Assembly: GCA_022870745.1 (NCBI GenBank) | Contig: CP085323.1 | Span: 806,001-870,000, forward strand | Direction of reading: 5' to 3' | Length of the DNA: 64,000 nt | Origin: Silvibacterium acidisoli | GTDB lineage: Bacteria > Acidobacteriota > Terriglobia > Terriglobales > Acidobacteriaceae | Shown here: positions 50,535-58,889 of the stretch, piece after piece | Numbering within the stretch: position 1 is the stretch's first letter | How the letters are laid out: each line of letters begins with the position of its first letter | The notes under the pieces: generated by a model | The model's database searches: none | Told to the model about the DNA's origin: nothing | The model's input: the letters and a program-made list of their open reading frames with translations, nothing else | Translations under genes and position numbers: made by a program

Positions 50535-52990
50535 AGGGATGCGTCTCCGCTCAACGGATATTGCGAGAGGCAATTCTCCCGCTCATAGCCAGCGGCGCAC
50601 ACGAAGGCCTGGTGAGGCGGCGTGCTTTTCATCAGGATGACGTAGCTCGCTTCGATGCCGTCGCGATCGGACACTACGTAACCGCATTTCGCGATAAGAC
50701 TTTCAATTATTTGCCTCGAAGACGCATTCTCTGGATCTGCGAATGCAAGACATCTGGCCGATTGAAGTTCCGCGATGATCTGTTCCGTAATTGGATCGTT
50801 AGGTATTTCTCCACTTCGTGCTACGAAGATGAGATCGAAGCTCTCGATTGCGTTGCTCGCTTTAAACTCCTGGACTATCTTTGCCTGATCCCTTTCAATG
50901 GGGTCTTTAACGGGATCGATTGATTTTTTCGGCCCTGTATTTTCTCCTGACGCGTGGAGCACGCGATCTCGCAGACAACAGATGGCTGGAGGTGACGACC
51001 TCCCGATCGCCCCTTCATTCACAGCCGCACAGGCTTCATCGATGAGCATATCTCCGCAGATCAGCGCGCTTCTCACTTGTAGATCGCGCGTGGTTTCGCG
51101 TATTGATGCGAGAAGCGCAGTTTGCCCTGCGGATAAGGAGGCTTTCGTGCGACCGCGCCTGATGGGCAGGAGTCTCCGTGCCTTCAGATGTTTCCGCAGC
51201 TGAGTCATTTTTCGCTCGACCCTATACTGCAGAAGTTTTCTGTTGAGAGTGCTGCTTTTGCCGGGAATGGCTCCTGGATATTCAGCAGGAGCACTGGCAC
51301 CGACACTAACAATCCTCCGTCGCGCGGGTAGCGAGATTTCCTGCTTCCGGGGATTTGCACTCAACTTCATCCGGCCCATGGCGACGGTGATTCTCTCCGC
51401 CAGGGCATCCTGGCCGCATGTCCTTAACGTCTTGTTAAGGGCTTGCAGCCACTCTGTATCGGTTTGCTCTGGGCACTGATGAATGCTGGGGTTACGGGTC
51501 TCGGAACTGTCGAATTTGTCGCAATCACCGGTGCGATTCAACGCACAGAATAGGAGCCTTACCCGATCCATCTCTGGATGCCCCAACATCGGAAATTCTT
51601 CTGCATACCTGCTCGCACCGCGTACATCTCCCGTGCACATGAGAGACAGGATGTAATAGGCCCACTCCACAGGATCGGGAGTGGACGCGCCGTATTCGCC
51701 GAGGCAGTACTGTATGAGCTCGAAGATTTGAGCGTTGGCTGCAGAAGCATTGCCCGCGTATAGGTCGCAGAGAGCGATCTTGAATCTTGCCTCAGGAAAG
51801 CGATGCATATAACTCAGACAGAGTCGATATTTGGCTCGTGCCGCAGCGATGTCTCCGGCGCGGAGCAGGAGATTGCCCTCACGCATGGCCAGCAAGTGCT
51901 TTCCATTTGAGATAGCGGGAGGCAGAGATTCGTTCTGCCGCGCCGCTACTGCCTGGAGCGGCCGGAAAGGATCGGGTTGAATAATCCTGTGACCGGACGG
52001 CAACTCTTTGTTCAGCCGGTACCACTGCAGAATCTGGTCGCGCTGCTTCATCGTGTGCGACGCGTGAACCAGATTGTGCCCCTCGGCTGTTACTCGCTGA
52101 AGCTGCTCTTCGTTGCTAAACAACAGCTCGAGCTTGTCAAGCAGATCGTGCGAATCGCCAAAAACGCAATTCTTCATGTCGACAAAGCCAGCCTGTTTTA
52201 TGTGAACCGTCTCCTCTGTGATCAGGCACGTGTTGCACGCCGGAATCTCGAAGTGCTTTCTGACGACCTCGCCTCCGACAGTGCCGCAGGCAGGCGAAAC
52301 TTTCGCGGCGTTCAGCAGACGCGCGTAGGCTTCGCCTGCGAAGACCTGGCCTGGTGATGTGCGCGAGAGATATCCGCGATGAGGACAGGATAGGGTTGGA
52401 TAGTGCTGGGAGATCAACCTATAGACGCGCCGGCGCCAGGGATAGAGAGCCGCCGTAGCCCCCGATAGCAAGACCGGAATAAGCTTTTCCTGTTGATAGT
52501 CTCGATAGATTTCAGGATCGATGGAGTTGGGCCAGATGAACAGCTCATCTGAAATCTCGGGCATGTGCTCTACGGCTGTCGCAGCAATGGAGAAGACTGC
52601 GTCGACATCCCAAAGCTCCAGGTCTGCAAAAGATCCTGTCCTTGTTTCACACCATGCGTCCGCGTTAAGCAGGGCAAGCTTCGGAATGGAGCGGCTCGAC
52701 CTCACATTCGTGATCCGTGGCTTTCGGCACGTGAAGAGATTTACACCGCTCTCGAACAAAGCGATGTCCGGCTGATGCAAATCACAGACCTGCTGGTAGT
52801 CACAATCATCGTGGATCACGACAACATCGAAGAAATAGGAGAGGCATCTGACATGCTCCTGCTTGTGGTTCAGCAGGAATTCGGGGAGGGCTGATTCGTA
52901 CTTATTCTGAAAATAGATGAGCTTAGGCTTTTGCGGACCGGTGTACATACGCGTGTTCTTGAATTGCTGGATGACAGCTTTCTGTGTCAT
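50531..52990 (-). CDS. Large CgeB-like glycosyltransferase with TPR-like and C-terminal domains
   Basis: The ATG at 52990 follows the flippase stop at 53011; upstream codons overlap the flippase and look non-coding. The 819-residue protein has a GT-B half ending in a CgeB-type donor domain (ACGTVGGEVVRKHFEIPACNTCLI, then MKNCVFGDSHDLLDKLELL), a TPR-like helical region around residues 370-470 (LAMREGNLLLRAGDIAAARAKYRLCL), a basic linker, and a C-terminal Rossmann-like region (SALICGDMLIDEAC, FDLIFVARSG) resembling a degraded methyltransferase. Such fusions are unusual. A hairpin overlaps the start codon. It is part of the coupled run of transferase genes. Confidence 0.68.
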   Translation of the reverse strand: MTQKAVIQQFKNTRMYTGPQKPKLIYFQNKYESALPEFLLNHKQEHVRCLSYFFDVVVIHDDCDYQQVCDLHQPDIALFESGVNLFTCRKPRITNVRSSRSIPKLALLNADAWCETRTGSFADLELWDVDAVFSIAATAVEHMPEISDELFIWPNSIDPEIYRDYQQEKLIPVLLSGATAALYPWRRRVYRLISQHYPTLSCPHRGYLSRTSPGQVFAGEAYARLLNAAKVSPACGTVGGEVVRKHFEIPACNTCLITEETVHIKQAGFVDMKNCVFGDSHDLLDKLELLFSNEEQLQRVTAEGHNLVHASHTMKQRDQILQWYRLNKELPSGHRIIQPDPFRPLQAVAARQNESLPPAISNGKHLLAMREGNLLLRAGDIAAARAKYRLCLSYMHRFPEARFKIALCDLYAGNASAANAQIFELIQYCLGEYGASTPDPVEWAYYILSLMCTGDVRGASRYAEEFPMLGHPEMDRVRLLFCALNRTGDCDKFDSSETRNPSIHQCPEQTDTEWLQALNKTLRTCGQDALAERITVAMGRMKLSANPRKQEISLPARRRIVSVGASAPAEYPGAIPGKSSTLNRKLLQYRVERKMTQLRKHLKARRLLPIRRGRTKASLSAGQTALLASIRETTRDLQVRSALICGDMLIDEACAAVNEGAIGRSSPPAICCLRDRVLHASGENTGPKKSIDPVKDPIERDQAKIVQEFKASNAIESFDLIFVARSGEIPNDPITEQIIAELQSARCLAFADPENASSRQIIESLIAKCGYVVSDRDGIEASYVILMKSTPPHQAFVCAAGYERENCLSQYPLSGDASL

Positions 52991-53010
52991 CTCCCTCACA
53001 GGGAGAGACT

Positions 53011-54609
53011 CTAACTTTGGCTGGGGGCCTGAATTCGTGGGACGAGCGAACACATTGCAAGTATCCTGCGTACCGGGCGTGGCACATCTTCTAACGGAAC
53101 GATCCTGGTGAGGAAGCGGATGGAGAAGGCGATTGCGAATGCCGTGAGGACAAAGCCGATAACAAGAGCAGGGACTGGCTGTGTCGTCAAAACCAAGACA
53201 AATGCAGCGAGAATCAAAACAGAAAAGAGAGAGCCTACCTTTTTGTTTGTACTCGACCACCGGAATCCGCTCAGGTGCCGCACGACTGGATACACCAGGG
53301 CCGCGTGGACGATATAGGAGAGGAAGAAAGCCATTCCTGCTCCGATCAACCCAAAGCGGTTTATTGAAAACCATGCCAGCCCAACTGCTACAACCGCCCA
53401 GACGGATTCGCTCAGTATGAAGAAGTCCTGCCTTGCTTTCGCAAGAATGATGAACCCCATTGGCCAGGTCACTACCTGGAGTGCTGCTCCCAGGCTTACC
53501 CAGCGCAACACCCCGACCGCAGCCCCGAATCTGGCGCTATAAAACAGGGCGATGACGACAGGTGCAAAAGTCAGGGTTGCAATGACGCCGGGGCCCGCCA
53601 GCAACAAGCCGATCAGCGCTTGCTCGTTGACCATGCGGTTGCACTCATCGTTGTTTCTTCCTACGGCGCTCAGGCGGGGGTAGAAATCCGCCCCCATCGC
53701 CTGCAAAATGACTCCGACATAAAGACCGCCGAGTGTCCATGCAGACTGATACATGCCGGTTGCCACAATACCTACTTTTCTCGATAGGATCACGCGGACA
53801 GCATATGCCACTCCTCCGACAAGCAAACCGCTCAGCATGAACGCCAGTCCCATTTTCAAAAGCGCAGCGACTTCGTTTGTGATTTGCTTCCGATTGATAA
53901 CTGGAACACGTACACGAATCTTGCGGCTGTACCACCACGAGGTGAGAACCGCCATGGCGGAAACACAGACTAGCGAAGGAACAATTCCCTTCTCCCGAAA
54001 AAAGTAGACAATCGGAATTCCAAGTACTGTGCCGGTAAGGGCGCCGATGACGTTCATCCGCGCAAGGTCGCCGATCTTCCTCATTCCCTGGAGCAGCGCA
54101 CCCTGACCGGCCGATATTAATTGAAGCAGAAGCGACAGAGCGAGCAGGCACACCATGCTGGCGCGCGCCCGGGTTCCAAATGTCATTTGAGAGATGTACG
54201 GCGAGAGGACGATCAGCGCGAGTGCGCCAAGTAGACCCAGAGCAACCGATGTTCGTCGAAGAACCGCCACCGTTGTTCCGATACGTTCCTGGTCGTTCTG
54301 CCCGACGGCTTCAGCGATCTGACGGACACCGCTATTGTTCACCCCCATACCCGCCACGCTCTGGGCCACCGTGGTGATCGAAGTATAGAGGCCCGCCAAC
54401 CCAACTCCGCCAGGACCAAGCAAGAGCGCCATCGCCTTGGTACGGACGATTCCGATGCCTATATTCAGTACCGATGACCCGCCAACGACAGCGGAGGACT
54501 TGAGTATCTGGCCGTATGTCTGTTTCTTGGGAGCCGTAGTGCACGCCGAATGCGGCGATGCGGGAAGATCGTCGATCTTGGACTCAGGATCGCAGGAGAG
54601 CGTAGCCAT
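53011..54609 (-). CDS. Wzx-type polysaccharide flippase
   Basis: A 532-residue protein with about fourteen membrane helices of the MOP/PST superfamily. The start of the domain, SAVVGGSSVLNIGIGIVRTKAMALLLGPGGVGLAGLY, and GMGVNNSGVRQIAEAVG are close to O-antigen translocases of the WzxE/RfbX type. It moves the undecaprenyl-linked repeat unit to the periplasmic face, feeding the polymerase encoded at 42638. The N-terminal cytoplasmic extension of about 30 residues is Ser/Pro-rich. Its gene lies between the initiating transferase and the transferase run. Confidence 0.9.
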   Translation of the reverse strand: MATLSCDPESKIDDLPASPHSACTTAPKKQTYGQILKSSAVVGGSSVLNIGIGIVRTKAMALLLGPGGVGLAGLYTSITTVAQSVAGMGVNNSGVRQIAEAVGQNDQERIGTTVAVLRRTSVALGLLGALALIVLSPYISQMTFGTRARASMVCLLALSLLLQLISAGQGALLQGMRKIGDLARMNVIGALTGTVLGIPIVYFFREKGIVPSLVCVSAMAVLTSWWYSRKIRVRVPVINRKQITNEVAALLKMGLAFMLSGLLVGGVAYAVRVILSRKVGIVATGMYQSAWTLGGLYVGVILQAMGADFYPRLSAVGRNNDECNRMVNEQALIGLLLAGPGVIATLTFAPVVIALFYSARFGAAVGVLRWVSLGAALQVVTWPMGFIILAKARQDFFILSESVWAVVAVGLAWFSINRFGLIGAGMAFFLSYIVHAALVYPVVRHLSGFRWSSTNKKVGSLFSVLILAAFVLVLTTQPVPALVIGFVLTAFAIAFSIRFLTRIVPLEDVPRPVRRILAMCSLVPRIQAPSQS

Positions 54610-54698
54610 TTATTGAGCTTCTTTCGCAATCAATCAGGGTGAGACGACCAGATACTGCCTGCAGAAGGCTCATGACATATGCCCTTGCAAAGATGAAT

Positions 54699-55841
54699 TC
54701 AGGAAGCACCTTGGCCTGAGAACATGGCCACCGGGGTTTGAACAATGATGTTGATGTCGTGCAGAATGGTGCGGGACTTTGCGTAGCCTATATCCATACG
54801 CACCATTTCGTTGAACGTTGTTCGGGAGCGGCCTTTGATTTGCCATAGCCCTGTAAGACCAGGCTGAATTTCCAGCACCCTCCTCTTATGCCATTGCTGA
54901 TAGCAGGCGCACTCATAAGGGAGGGGTGGGCGGGGACCGACGAGAGACATATCTCCGCAGAGCACATTCATGAACTGAGGGAGTTCATCGAGACTTGTCT
55001 TTCTTAGAAAACGGCCAAGTGGTGTAATTCTTGGATCGTTGACCAGCTTGTAACTTCCATTTTCCTGAAGCGCATCCTTCGATCCAGCGATCAGCTTGGC
55101 CACATATGCCTGATGCCGGCTGGAATCACTCCCCTGATACATCGATCGAAACTTATAGAAGTTGAACAACCGGCCGTATTGACCGACTCGCTTCTGCGAA
55201 TAGAACACCGAACCGCGGGAGGTGAATTTGATGAGCAGTGCAATGATCAGAAAAACAGGTGAAAGCAGAATCAGCGCCAGGGTGCTTCCAATGATGTCTA
55301 TGGAGCGCTTCAGCAGACGGTCCAGGCTCTTACGCGCCGATGTCTTCGAAAGATCGCGGTAAATGACATCTTCATCGTCATTGCCCGATTCGGGTTCTAC
55401 AGGCTGCGGATAGAGATGAATCGATACACGGAGCCTGGCGACCTCTTCTGCCCCGATGACCTTGACTAAAGCAGCGGAGAACCTTTGTGCGATGGCATCG
55501 ATACACGGGCCGTCACAGCCGGAGAGTTCGGTCAACAGCACTCCAATGGTCTCGTTCTGCTGATGCCATCCGAGCGTGTCTGTCTCGCGAACACAGGAGG
55601 AAATCGCCTCATGCAGTTTTCGAGTCGTAAGGGCACGATCCTTGCGGCGCCACTTCACACCACCGAGAAGCAGGAGCATAAACGGGTTTCCGGAACGCTC
55701 GGTGCGTCGACGTTCCAGTCGAAGCTGCCTCAGAAACAAAGACTCGTCCAGTATCTCCCCAGGAATCCGATCTTCTTCACGCAGTACTTCTTTTTCCTGT
55801 AGCCGGGGTCGTGCGTAGGCTGTTTTCGCACTTGCGACCAT
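54699..55841 (-). CDS. Initiating sugar-phosphate transferase with N-terminal GGDEF-like domain
   Basis: The ATG at 55841 has GAGGTG seven bases upstream. The 380-residue protein has two parts. The C-terminal 200 residues are a complete bacterial sugar transferase: LKRSIDIIGSTLALILLSPVFLIIALLIK as the membrane anchor, FYSQKRVGQYGRLFNFYKFRSM, RKTSLDELPQFMNVLCGDMSLVGPRPP and GLTGLWQIKGRS. It starts repeat-unit synthesis on undecaprenyl phosphate. The N-terminal half (LDESLFLRQLRLERRRTERSGNPFMLLLL, later RETDTLGWHQQNETIGVLLTE) looks like a GGDEF-type nucleotide-cyclase fold without the catalytic GGDEF loop. The usual four-helix PglB/WcaJ N-terminus is absent. Confidence 0.85.
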   Translation of the reverse strand: MVASAKTAYARPRLQEKEVLREEDRIPGEILDESLFLRQLRLERRRTERSGNPFMLLLLGGVKWRRKDRALTTRKLHEAISSCVRETDTLGWHQQNETIGVLLTELSGCDGPCIDAIAQRFSAALVKVIGAEEVARLRVSIHLYPQPVEPESGNDDEDVIYRDLSKTSARKSLDRLLKRSIDIIGSTLALILLSPVFLIIALLIKFTSRGSVFYSQKRVGQYGRLFNFYKFRSMYQGSDSSRHQAYVAKLIAGSKDALQENGSYKLVNDPRITPLGRFLRKTSLDELPQFMNVLCGDMSLVGPRPPLPYECACYQQWHKRRVLEIQPGLTGLWQIKGRSRTTFNEMVRMDIGYAKSRTILHDINIIVQTPVAMFSGQGAS

Positions 55842-55951
55842 GCAACACCTCAATCTCGATGTATCCATACAGATCCGCAATCGGATATATGGACGGCTTT
55901 TATGGTTTGTTTTCAGGGGGGTAACAAGCGGCACAAGAGATTTGTGAAGGC

Positions 55952-56542
55952 TTAAATTCCCGTAGAGACCCGGAGCGCGGAGGGTCGCTCCAGTTGGTCT
56001 CCGTCGATCTCGAAAGAAACAGACTGATTAACAAGGCTTATGGAAATTACCAGCTTGCATCTGTTTTTTTGACTGACTACGACTCCCTCTACTCCGGAAA
56101 AAACTCCTGAGCGAACCCTTACCCGCTCTCCCAGGGCTGGCATAGGACATGGTTCAAGAACAGCTCCGCCCTTCATGCAGCGACGAACACTGTCGACTTC
56201 TTCATCGGAGATAGCGGCCGGCGCACCCTGGAAAGACACGATGCGGACAACGCCTGACACGGTGAGGACCTTGATCTGGTCGCCTGCATGGAGGCGGGTG
56301 AAGACGTAACTTGGAAATAGTGGCCTCATGAGCTTGACCCGGCGATCCTTCCACTGGCTTTGGCTGAGAAAGGTAGGCAGAAACACTTCCAGATCCTTTC
56401 TTTCGAGCGCATCTGCTACAGCCTTTTCATGCCGGGGATAGGTGTATATCGCGCACCAGTGAAAGTTTTCGCCGTTCTCTTTAGGCAACACGGCCGAAGA
56501 CGGACCAGCAAGGGAACGAGCGCTACGTGTGTGATTTGTCAT
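55952..56542 (-). CDS. NusG-family antiterminator of the UpxY/RfaH/LoaP type
   Basis: A 196-residue protein with a NusG N-terminal domain (HWCAIYTYPRHEKAVADALERKDLEVFLPTFLSQSQWKDRRVKLMRPLFPSYVFTR) and a C-terminal KOW domain (GERVRVRSGVFSGVEGVVVSQKNRCKL). Specialised NusG paralogues of this size read the 5' ends of long polysaccharide operons and prevent early termination. It is encoded directly before the initiating transferase, at the head of the biosynthetic half of the cluster. The gene is preceded by a long untranslated region with a palindromic site at 56878. Confidence 0.9.
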   Translation of the reverse strand: MTNHTRSARSLAGPSSAVLPKENGENFHWCAIYTYPRHEKAVADALERKDLEVFLPTFLSQSQWKDRRVKLMRPLFPSYVFTRLHAGDQIKVLTVSGVVRIVSFQGAPAAISDEEVDSVRRCMKGGAVLEPCPMPALGERVRVRSGVFSGVEGVVVSQKNRCKLVISISLVNQSVSFEIDGDQLERPSALRVSTGI

Positions 56543-56935
56543 ACTGTGATTTCAGGCAACGCTTCGCGATGGCAGCTCACATGGAGCCACTGTGGAATTC
56601 GCTTTCTGCAATCGCCGATCGTGCACCCTGACGAACTAGCGCTGCGCCAATTTCTGAGTACGCAGCATGGCGATCGTCCGATAGAACCGCTCGTCAAGGA
56701 CCGTGGAGACGTTGGTTCCTGCCTCTTCCCTACACAAAAATGAATAGCAATCGCAATGCCAGCCGGGAGGTATTCAGAGCAACAGTTGATACAGATAACG
56801 AATCCAAGCGATGCCACGAATTTCTCACATCACTAAAGGAAAAGCAGCGCCGGACTACTTTCGTTTGAACCACGGTGTGTGCAGAGGCTTGCACATAATC
56901 ACGCGCTGTTGCATAAGACCCGCGAGAGAAAGATC
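56543..56935. other. Long leader region upstream of the NusG-like gene
   Basis: Between the multicopper oxidase stop and the NusG-like start there are 393 bases without a convincing gene. Frames at 56539-56817 and 56730-56996 (-) have unusual, Cys- and Ser-rich composition and no ribosome site. The palindrome at 56878-56895 would place a promoter about 335 bases before the gene, leaving a leader of the length used by RfaH/LoaP-type antiterminators. Confidence 0.45.
56878..56895 (-). promoter_or_regulatory. TGTGCA-N6-TGCACA palindrome upstream of the NusG-like gene
   Basis: On the - strand it reads TGTGCAAGCCTCTGCACA, a perfect palindrome in both six-base arms. The same arms and spacing are seen at 62585 and 37135. 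Confidence 0.5.
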
Positions 56936-58117
56936 TCACGGAAGCACCTGATATCGCCCCACCATACCACCCATGAAATGATCGTTCACATGGCAATGGA
57001 ACAGCCAGATTCCTTCGTTGTCGGGCGTCATATCCGCGACCGCCATCGCCATCGGCCCCAGAAACACCGTGTCGGTTCTCATTCCGTTTGCAACCACGGT
57101 ATTGCCATGCCAGTGAGCCATGTGTACATCTTCTTCATTGCTGTTGGATAGCAGGTACCATCGCACGTGCTCCTCTCGACGCATCGTCAACAGCGGGATA
57201 TTCCCCTTGATGAATCCGTTGATCGAATACATGAGGTTCTGCTCCCTGAGAAGAGGGTTGAGAGCCTTCAGGCGGGATTCCCTGCCCAGGCGGCCAGCAT
57301 TGCCCTCGAAGAACCAGCTGTCTGTTTCATCGAAGATTGAAAAGTCTACGATGAACTCGCGGTCCACATCTTTTGGAGTGCCATCTGCCCGCGCCATTCC
57401 TTTTGCAACCACGATGATGGGGCCGACAAGACCGGTATTTATATCCGTGGACTCCACAAAATGCGAGTGATACATCCACAAGACAGAGCTGCCATCCATG
57501 TGTGCAGGACCGCTTCGCTCCGGGACAGTCCAGATATAGGTGTAGGTTCCGCCGGGCGGGATCAGATCGTCCTTCTTCACTGTGCCCGCAGTTCCATCAT
57601 TGTAGGAAGCACCCTCTGCATCTTTCTTGTAGAGAACGCCATGCGGATGCATCGTTACGGAGAGGTGTGTATTGTTGCGGAAAAACACACGTATGGAGTC
57701 ACCCACCTCCGCTCGAATCAACGGTCCCAGCAGGCCAAGGTGCTCCCACTGCTGAGGGCGCGTCTTCAGAGTCTTGAATGTGGAGTCGGTATATTCCCGA
57801 TAGATTGCCTTGTGGTAAACCCTGTGATGGAGGCCGGCTCCTGACTCATCGTCGCCAGTTTCGGCATGCGGAGCCCCGGTTACATCGGTCGATATCGGGG
57901 TATAGTCCCAGTCCACTTCATCTGCGGCGATGTAATAGGTGCGAACGACTCCAGAGCTCTGCGGCGCCGATGACGGGACTTTCTTCCTGGTAACGGGCGC
58001 GGTCATTTTTGTCGGACCGCCCGGGGTGGCCGACACAGGACCCTGAGAAATACCGGACTGCGCCGCAGCTAGCGCGAGCAGCGCGACGATGCTGAAAAGT
58101 GGCCGTCGAAGTATCAC
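56936..58117 (-). CDS. Two-domain multicopper oxidase inside the EPS cluster
   Basis: A 393-residue exported protein with a GTG start, signal peptide (IVALLALAAAQSG) and two cupredoxin domains. Copper ligands are visible as HPHG and WMYHSHFVES in the first domain and HMAHWHG and WLFHCHVNDHFMGGM in the second. The type 1 Cys occurs only in the second domain. The TDINTGLVGPIIV stretch resembles ceruloplasmin/hephaestin-type oxidases. It is encoded between the BY-kinase and NusG-like genes on the same strand. A role in oxidising metal ions or phenolics at the cell surface, or in modifying the polymer, can only be guessed. Confidence 0.85.
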   Translation of the reverse strand: MILRRPLFSIVALLALAAAQSGISQGPVSATPGGPTKMTAPVTRKKVPSSAPQSSGVVRTYYIAADEVDWDYTPISTDVTGAPHAETGDDESGAGLHHRVYHKAIYREYTDSTFKTLKTRPQQWEHLGLLGPLIRAEVGDSIRVFFRNNTHLSVTMHPHGVLYKKDAEGASYNDGTAGTVKKDDLIPPGGTYTYIWTVPERSGPAHMDGSSVLWMYHSHFVESTDINTGLVGPIIVVAKGMARADGTPKDVDREFIVDFSIFDETDSWFFEGNAGRLGRESRLKALNPLLREQNLMYSINGFIKGNIPLLTMRREEHVRWYLLSNSNEEDVHMAHWHGNTVVANGMRTDTVFLGPMAMAVADMTPDNEGIWLFHCHVNDHFMGGMVGRYQVLP

Positions 58118-58124
58118 TGCCTGC

Positions 58125-58889
58125 CTATCGATTGCGCCGACCGTAGTCGCTATAGTATGCGCTGCCCTTGATCGCCGAATCGTTCAACACTGCTCCGCGT
58201 AGCTTTGGGCCGATGGTCTCCAGAGATGCCTTCATCAGGGCGGCCGAGGTCGTGCCAGCACGTACGACCATCAATGCGCCGTCCACATAAGGAAGCACCT
58301 CGGCAACGTCCGACATCGGAACCACGGGCACAAGATCCAGGATGGCCCATTCGAAAGCGGCGCGGACTGAGTTCATAAAAGGGCCAAGCACAGAGGGTGA
58401 GAAATATTTTTCAGGCGATTCAAGACGCTGCGTGACCGGATAGATTTGCAGCGGGAGATCCTGCACCTTAAGCCCGCCCTTCAGTAGCGTGGATTTTCCA
58501 TTCAGCACCGCTTCTATGCCCTGATCGGTGGAAAGCCCCATTGCTGCCGCGAGACCCGGTGCGCGAAAATCAAGATCGACGAGGCAGGTATTGTGCCCTG
58601 CCTGCGCGAGACACCATGCCAGATTGATCGAAGTAAGGGTCTTGCCTTCTCCCGGTCCGGGACTCGTAATCATGATCAGCCCGCCTTCGGGATGAAGCAT
58701 GCGAAGACGGCGGCGCAACAATTTGTACTGCTCGACGGCGAGGCCTGTCGGCTCGTTGAGAAATACCAGGCGTGACGCCTGCACCGGATCAATCGTAACC
58801 GTCGCAGGTCTTATTGCCTTTCCAATACTGGATGTGTGCCCGTCGTTGCCCAATGCTTTCATTGTTTCCACACCAAGGATCGTACTCAC
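58125..58889 (-). CDS. CpsD/CapB-type BY-kinase (EPS chain-length control)
   Basis: A 254-residue P-loop protein starting at GTG 58889, which overlaps the stop of the Wzc-type gene. SPGPGEGKTLTSINLAWCLAQAGHNTCLVDLDFRAPGL contains Walker A and the second Walker-A' motif of bacterial tyrosine kinases. The C-terminus has only three tyrosines (AYYSDYGRRNR), fewer than the long clusters of Wzc. The kinase is separate from its membrane partner, as in many Gram-positive and some Acidobacteriota clusters. It would phosphorylate itself and cycle with the Wzc-like protein to tune chain length. Confidence 0.86.
   Translation of the reverse strand: MSTILGVETMKALGNDGHTSSIGKAIRPATVTIDPVQASRLVFLNEPTGLAVEQYKLLRRRLRMLHPEGGLIMITSPGPGEGKTLTSINLAWCLAQAGHNTCLVDLDFRAPGLAAAMGLSTDQGIEAVLNGKSTLLKGGLKVQDLPLQIYPVTQRLESPEKYFSPSVLGPFMNSVRAAFEWAILDLVPVVPMSDVAEVLPYVDGALMVVRAGTTSAALMKASLETIGPKLRGAVLNDSAIKGSAYYSDYGRRNR

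Noticed and set aside
56539-56817. A 92-codon open frame on the - strand before the NusG-like gene
   Set aside because: Although its stop overlaps the ATG of the next gene, the product is Cys/Ser-rich with no signal, domain or ribosome site, and the region reads better as a leader.
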